Assembly: GCA_037074615.1 (NCBI GenBank)
Contig: CM073542.1
Location: 19,236,001 to 19,300,000 of the forward strand
DNA length: 64,000 nucleotides
Reading direction: 5' to 3'
From: Leucaena leucocephala
Lineage: Eukaryota > Streptophyta > Magnoliopsida > Fabales > Fabaceae
Position 1 is the stretch's first letter. The number at the start of each line of letters is the position of its first letter. This document shows, one piece after another, positions 60,124-64,000 of this stretch. The notes beneath the pieces are model-generated. The model searched no databases. It had not been told where the DNA came from and saw nothing but the letters and a program-made list of their open reading frames with translations. A program made the translations under genes and the position numbers.

Positions 60124-60660
60124 ATCATAAGCTTAATGAGATCGTTAAGAATTAAGCATGTTATCACATCAAAGCAAGCGCAAGATCATATATCATAAGC
60201 TCAACTAATAATGATTTATCATAGTAGGAAAAGTCATGAGCTTATAATAGTCTTTTAGCAAATACTATTAAACTTATGAAGATCATTTATTAAATCAAAT
60301 CTATGATAACTCATGAGCTCAATCAAGGTTATAGCAACATCAATCAGGTAGTTCAATGTAATGCAGTTTAAGCTTTCTTATTGAAGATCTCATCAATAAG
60401 AGATATGATTGAATAGATTTATCGATAAAAGCATAATGAATTAAGTTTTGAATCTTTTATGAATAATCTAATCTTCATAAATTAAAGACTAATCAAACCA
60501 TAAATGATTCAAATAAATTAATCAAATATTATAAGCAATAAATTATCATCAAAATATTTCAACAATCAAATCACTATCAGAAACAAAAATTAAGATTCCA
60601 GTTATTTGAATTTGAAATAATTTATTTTCTCTTTCTTTCAAATGATCTTATAAATTTGTA
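60124..60660 (+). repeat. Repeat S, copy 3, second part (3' end missing)
   Basis: Resumes ATCATAAGCTTAATGAGATC directly after the ACAAG duplication and follows S copy 1 (from about 47845). It stops at about 60660, where R copy 5 sequence begins, so the last several hundred bases of S are absent. Confidence 0.65.
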
Positions 60661-61778
60661 CCCCAATGCAATATTTTATGCAAAACTAATTAAAGCAGGA
60701 GTGTCTTGTTTTATGAGTTATTGAAGTTTGAGAATTGAGATGGGGTATTTTGTTATCAAAATTACTATGTTAATGACTCATGATGTTTGAAATTTTAATT
60801 GGATTATTAATGTTTTCTTTTCATAATATTAGGGGATTGAGAAGTGAGAATAATTCAGGAGTTAAATTATTAAGAGTAATGTGTATATTTGGAAATGTAA
60901 CAAATGAGTGAATAATGTCCTATAATAATATTTTGAATAATATCTTACTACTTGATATATTTTATTTAAAGTATCAATTTTGTTAACATGATTTGCTTAA
61001 AATATATTTATATGAATTAAGAGCTTTGATTATTATCGTTGATTTTTCTTTCGAATTACTTATAATATTGTTATGCTTATATATAAAATGGACAAAGAAA
61101 GTTTTAGAAGATATTTTTGTAAATTTTTATATTGAGATCAGTTTTCACTTTGCAACATTCTCATTCACTCTGGAACATCTCATGTGAATTCCTATTATTT
61201 AAAAAGAGTTTTATTGTATTTAAATTAAAGAAAATCTTTTGATATTTTATTTTTTCAGGTTGAGGTCCTGATTATGAAATATTCTTTGTGAAATTTTAGT
61301 ATTGAAAAGCCTAGTTCTTATTTAATGTTAAATTGACCCAATGCATATTTGGAATTTGATTTTTAAGAGGACTGAATACATAATGCTAGTTACTAACAAT
61401 AGTGTTATTAGTCCTTGATGCATCATGTTAAAATCGAGCTCACTTGATATTTAAGGGATTCATTCTCCCGCTTATTATTTGTGGGTCTCGTACATGTGAT
61501 TGTTATTCATGGCCTAATGCTATACTTGGTTACTTGCCCTCGTGGATTATGTGTCAACGCTTGTGTTTATGACTTTGAGCTACGCTTGAATGGTTAGTTA
61601 CCATTGTGAATTGTGTGCCCACGCTTTTGTGTGGCTTCGAGCTGTGCTTGAATGGTTAGTTACCCTCGTGGACTATGCATCCATGCCTGCTATTTGGTTC
61701 TATTGAAGTCCTGCAGAATGATGAGATTTGAAGATTATCGTTTTAAAACTAATTTCCTTAAATAAGATGTTTTACTGG
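60661..61778 (-). repeat. Repeat R, copy 5 (minus orientation, partial)
   Basis: The reverse complement matches R copies 1 and 4: TAATTAAAGCAGGAGTGTC against GACATCCTGCTTTAATTC near 2999, an ATTATTCACTCATTTG block, and GGTTAGTTACCCTCGTGGAC. It is cut at 61778 by R copy 6. The open frame at 60993-61187 is inside it. Confidence 0.65.
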
Positions 61779-63400
61779 TGTTATGGCCAGGAATTTTATT
61801 TGGATAAGTCAATTTAATAAAGGAATATATGTTATGTTATGTAGAGAATTTTCAATGTGAATGAGTAGCTAAATGGTTCAAGGATGGGGAGAAAAACTAT
61901 TTTACCCGTGTTCGAGTTCTGGCCAGTGTAGAAAGGTAGAGTTTTTTTTTCATTTTTAGAGGTGAAATGACAAAATTGCCCCTATGTCCTTTTACCTACT
62001 CCCGACTTCCTTCCCTCATTCTCCTCTGTGCATTCACGGTTTCCATGGTGTAGAGCAGCGATTTAGCACTACGTGAGGGCAGAGTAGGCGAATAGTGCAG
62101 GGAAGGCTTCCACAGCACAGAAGGTATACTGCCGTCGCCTTTAAGTTTGAGGCACTCCTTCCCATTTCATTTTTCATCGATAGTGGGTTCAACGAGAGTG
62201 AGAGCGAAAGGGAAGTCTTGCTGGGAGTCGCGAGTTTATACTCCTTCTAGTATACCACCCTTGTGGATGTCACCGTCGTCATGCAAGTAACCGCCCCTAT
62301 CGCCGCTGCTCTGTGAGACTTATACTGTAGCTGCTATAGTCCCAGAGTTCCTTCCCTATCTCTGTGCAAAAATTTGGTGATTTTAAGGTAAGTATACACC
62401 ATTTCATCCTCCATTGATCATTCCTCACTTAGATGCCTTCGTCTCTGTACTCTATTTATATTCTCTTCTGATTGAATCACAAAGAAAATAAAAATTTGAA
62501 ATTGGTTATGGTTATGGCTGTTAGTGGGGTTCCTGATTGCCGACTGCCTCCTCTGTTTTGGTGAAATTGTGTCGGGAATAGAGCCGCCGTTGAAACTTTT
62601 TCTTATTGTCGGTAACCGTTTCCTCCGTCCCTCTCCTATGTGGCTACATAAAAACCACTGTGTGAGGTGGGGTAAGTTCCCTTTGACTTGCTTCTTCCTG
62701 TATGTCGTAACTTTTTGATGTAGTTCTCTGAGGGGGAAAGGTTTTGTGTGTGATTTCTGTTACTACCGTGATGCTCTGTGGTGAGGATAATGTGTATATG
62801 AGCATATGCTTGCTATTGTTGCTGTTGAGGGTAATGTTACAGGAATGGTTTTGGGGGCACGGAATGCCGTATGTGTGTATATGTGTCTAGTTATGGTTGT
62901 TTGGAAAGAAGAGAAATATGGAAATAGAAGTATGTTAGTAGGAAGTTGATTGCTGCTGTTAGGCTTGTTATGTGTGTATATGTTGGTAAAGATGAACTAG
63001 TAAGGAAACGGGTTGAGTTTGGGAAAAGAAGAATTAAACTAAAGATAAATGGAAAGTTATTGCTGGAATTGAAGGTTCAAAGGAAAATGATGATATGTTC
63101 TCATAAAGTGAGAAATTAGATTTAGTTTTGGTTCAGTTGTGGAAATAGGGGTATTGAGTTAAATAAAGATTATGAATTGATGGAAGTTTTTAGAAATTAA
63201 TTATGGCCACAAGTTTGAAAATTATGAAAATTCAAAGGTTATGATTTTGAATTTCGAGTAAATAAACAGTATTTCCTCACGGAATATTTTATTTTGGGAA
63301 TTTAGGGAATTATAGAGAGGATATTTTTGAAGTGTAGAGTAAGAGTAAATGATATCGAAGTATCGCAGGTGAGTGACAAACCCATATTTTTATATATTAA
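61779..63400 (-). repeat. Repeat R, copy 6 (minus orientation, partial), inserted in copy 5
   Basis: Begins TGTTATGGCCAGG, the reverse complement of the R 3' end (GCCATAACA), directly after unfinished copy 5 sequence, as expected of one R inserted in another. It contains CAGGTGAGTGAC near 63368. Its other end (GTGACA) is not seen. The GC-richer 61980-62400 region is the terminal part of R. Confidence 0.6.
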
Positions 63401-63700
63401 TTCATATCATTTTAGTGGGCTTTTATCAACATTGTAGTCCTTAATTTTATTATTTGTGCACTAATTGAATTAATATGACTTACATTGAATTAATGCTTAA
63501 TAGGGGCATAATTGTCATATTTTTATGATTTCTCCCAAACAATTATTTTTGGAATAAAAGATATTACATTATTATGATTTTATATTTTAGAAATTTAGGA
63601 GAAATCAGAATTCACAAATGACAAGGATAGCAGTGATTCTGCTACTACCTTAGTACTTTCTAATCTCACTCTCACTTCTAATTTACTTTCTTTTTCTATT
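63401..63700. other. Unassigned sequence before the gypsy fragment
   Basis: No repeat match or gene seen with confidence. Confidence 0.4.
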
Positions 63701-63706
63701 AATCAG

Positions 63707-64000
63707 AATGACTCTAACTCTCATTTCTAGATCATCTGATGGTGGCACTGAGTTAGGAAGTGGAGGAAATATACATCATACTGAGCTTATATCACCTTCC
63801 CCAAGCCACATAGACACACCACTCGCATTAAATGCACTTGATATAACAAAGATGATTCCTTTTATTGTGCAACCCCCCGATTTAGAATTGAAACCTCTCC
63901 CCTATAACTTGAAATATCTCTTTCTTGCTGATAATTGTAAATTGATTGTTATTATTTCCAGTTCTTTAAGTAGTTTTGAAGAAGAGAGACTAGTTTCAGT
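63707..64000 (+). pseudogene. Ty3/gypsy pol fragment (before RT), runs off the window
   Basis: One frame stays open to the window edge and encodes ITKMIPFIVQPPDLELKPLP, then NLKYLFLADNCKLIVIISSS, then LSSFEEERLVSV. This matches the segment just before the reverse transcriptase of plant Ty3/gypsy polyproteins (P-x-LELKPLPxxLKYxFL pattern). RT should lie beyond 64000. Whether the element is intact cannot be told. Confidence 0.7.

Overview
The window reads as nuclear DNA of a flowering plant, most likely a eudicot. It is AT-rich, its main gene is a TIR-NBS-LRR (TNL) immune receptor split by canonical GT-AG introns (TNLs are a eudicot hallmark and are missing from grasses), and nearly everything else is transposon sequence: CACTA DNA transposons, a Ty1/copia element, Ty3/gypsy and LINE fragments, and solo-LTR-like repeats. 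I cannot name the species from sequence alone.

Layout. 1-4.1 kb: AT-rich DNA with a decayed tRNA-Ile-like sequence and fragments of two dispersed repeats (called R and T here). 4.1-14.1 kb: two decayed CACTA transposons back to back (A and B), both carrying minus-strand TNP2-type transposase remnants. 14.1-20.0 kb: a mosaic of LTR-like repeat fragments, including a large imperfect inverted repeat and another R copy. 20.0-28.5 kb: a plus-strand TNL pseudogene whose last exon was hit by two separate CACTA elements (D and C), each still flanked by its own 3-bp target duplication. 29.0-35.2 kb: an apparently intact minus-strand TNL of five exons, about 1,143 residues, convergent with the pseudogene; intron 1 holds an antisense LINE remnant. 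36.5-46.6 kb: repeat T/U split by a full-length but inactive Ty1/copia element (37394-45865, minus strand). 46.6-63.5 kb: a nest of two LTR-like families, S and R, inserted into each other. 63.7-64 kb: the start of a Ty3/gypsy pol fragment running off the end.

The only gene I would call functional is the TNL at 29045-35227. Its exons join in frame with consistent splice phases, and the TIR, NB-ARC, LRR and C-JID regions all carry their family motifs. The paralogue at 20.0-28.5 kb shares the exon layout but has stops, deletions, a small tandem duplication and the two transposon insertions. I found no operon-like, CRISPR or clearly new multi-gene system. The most informative content is the insertion history that can be read directly from target duplications and from uninterrupted copies of the same repeats within the window.
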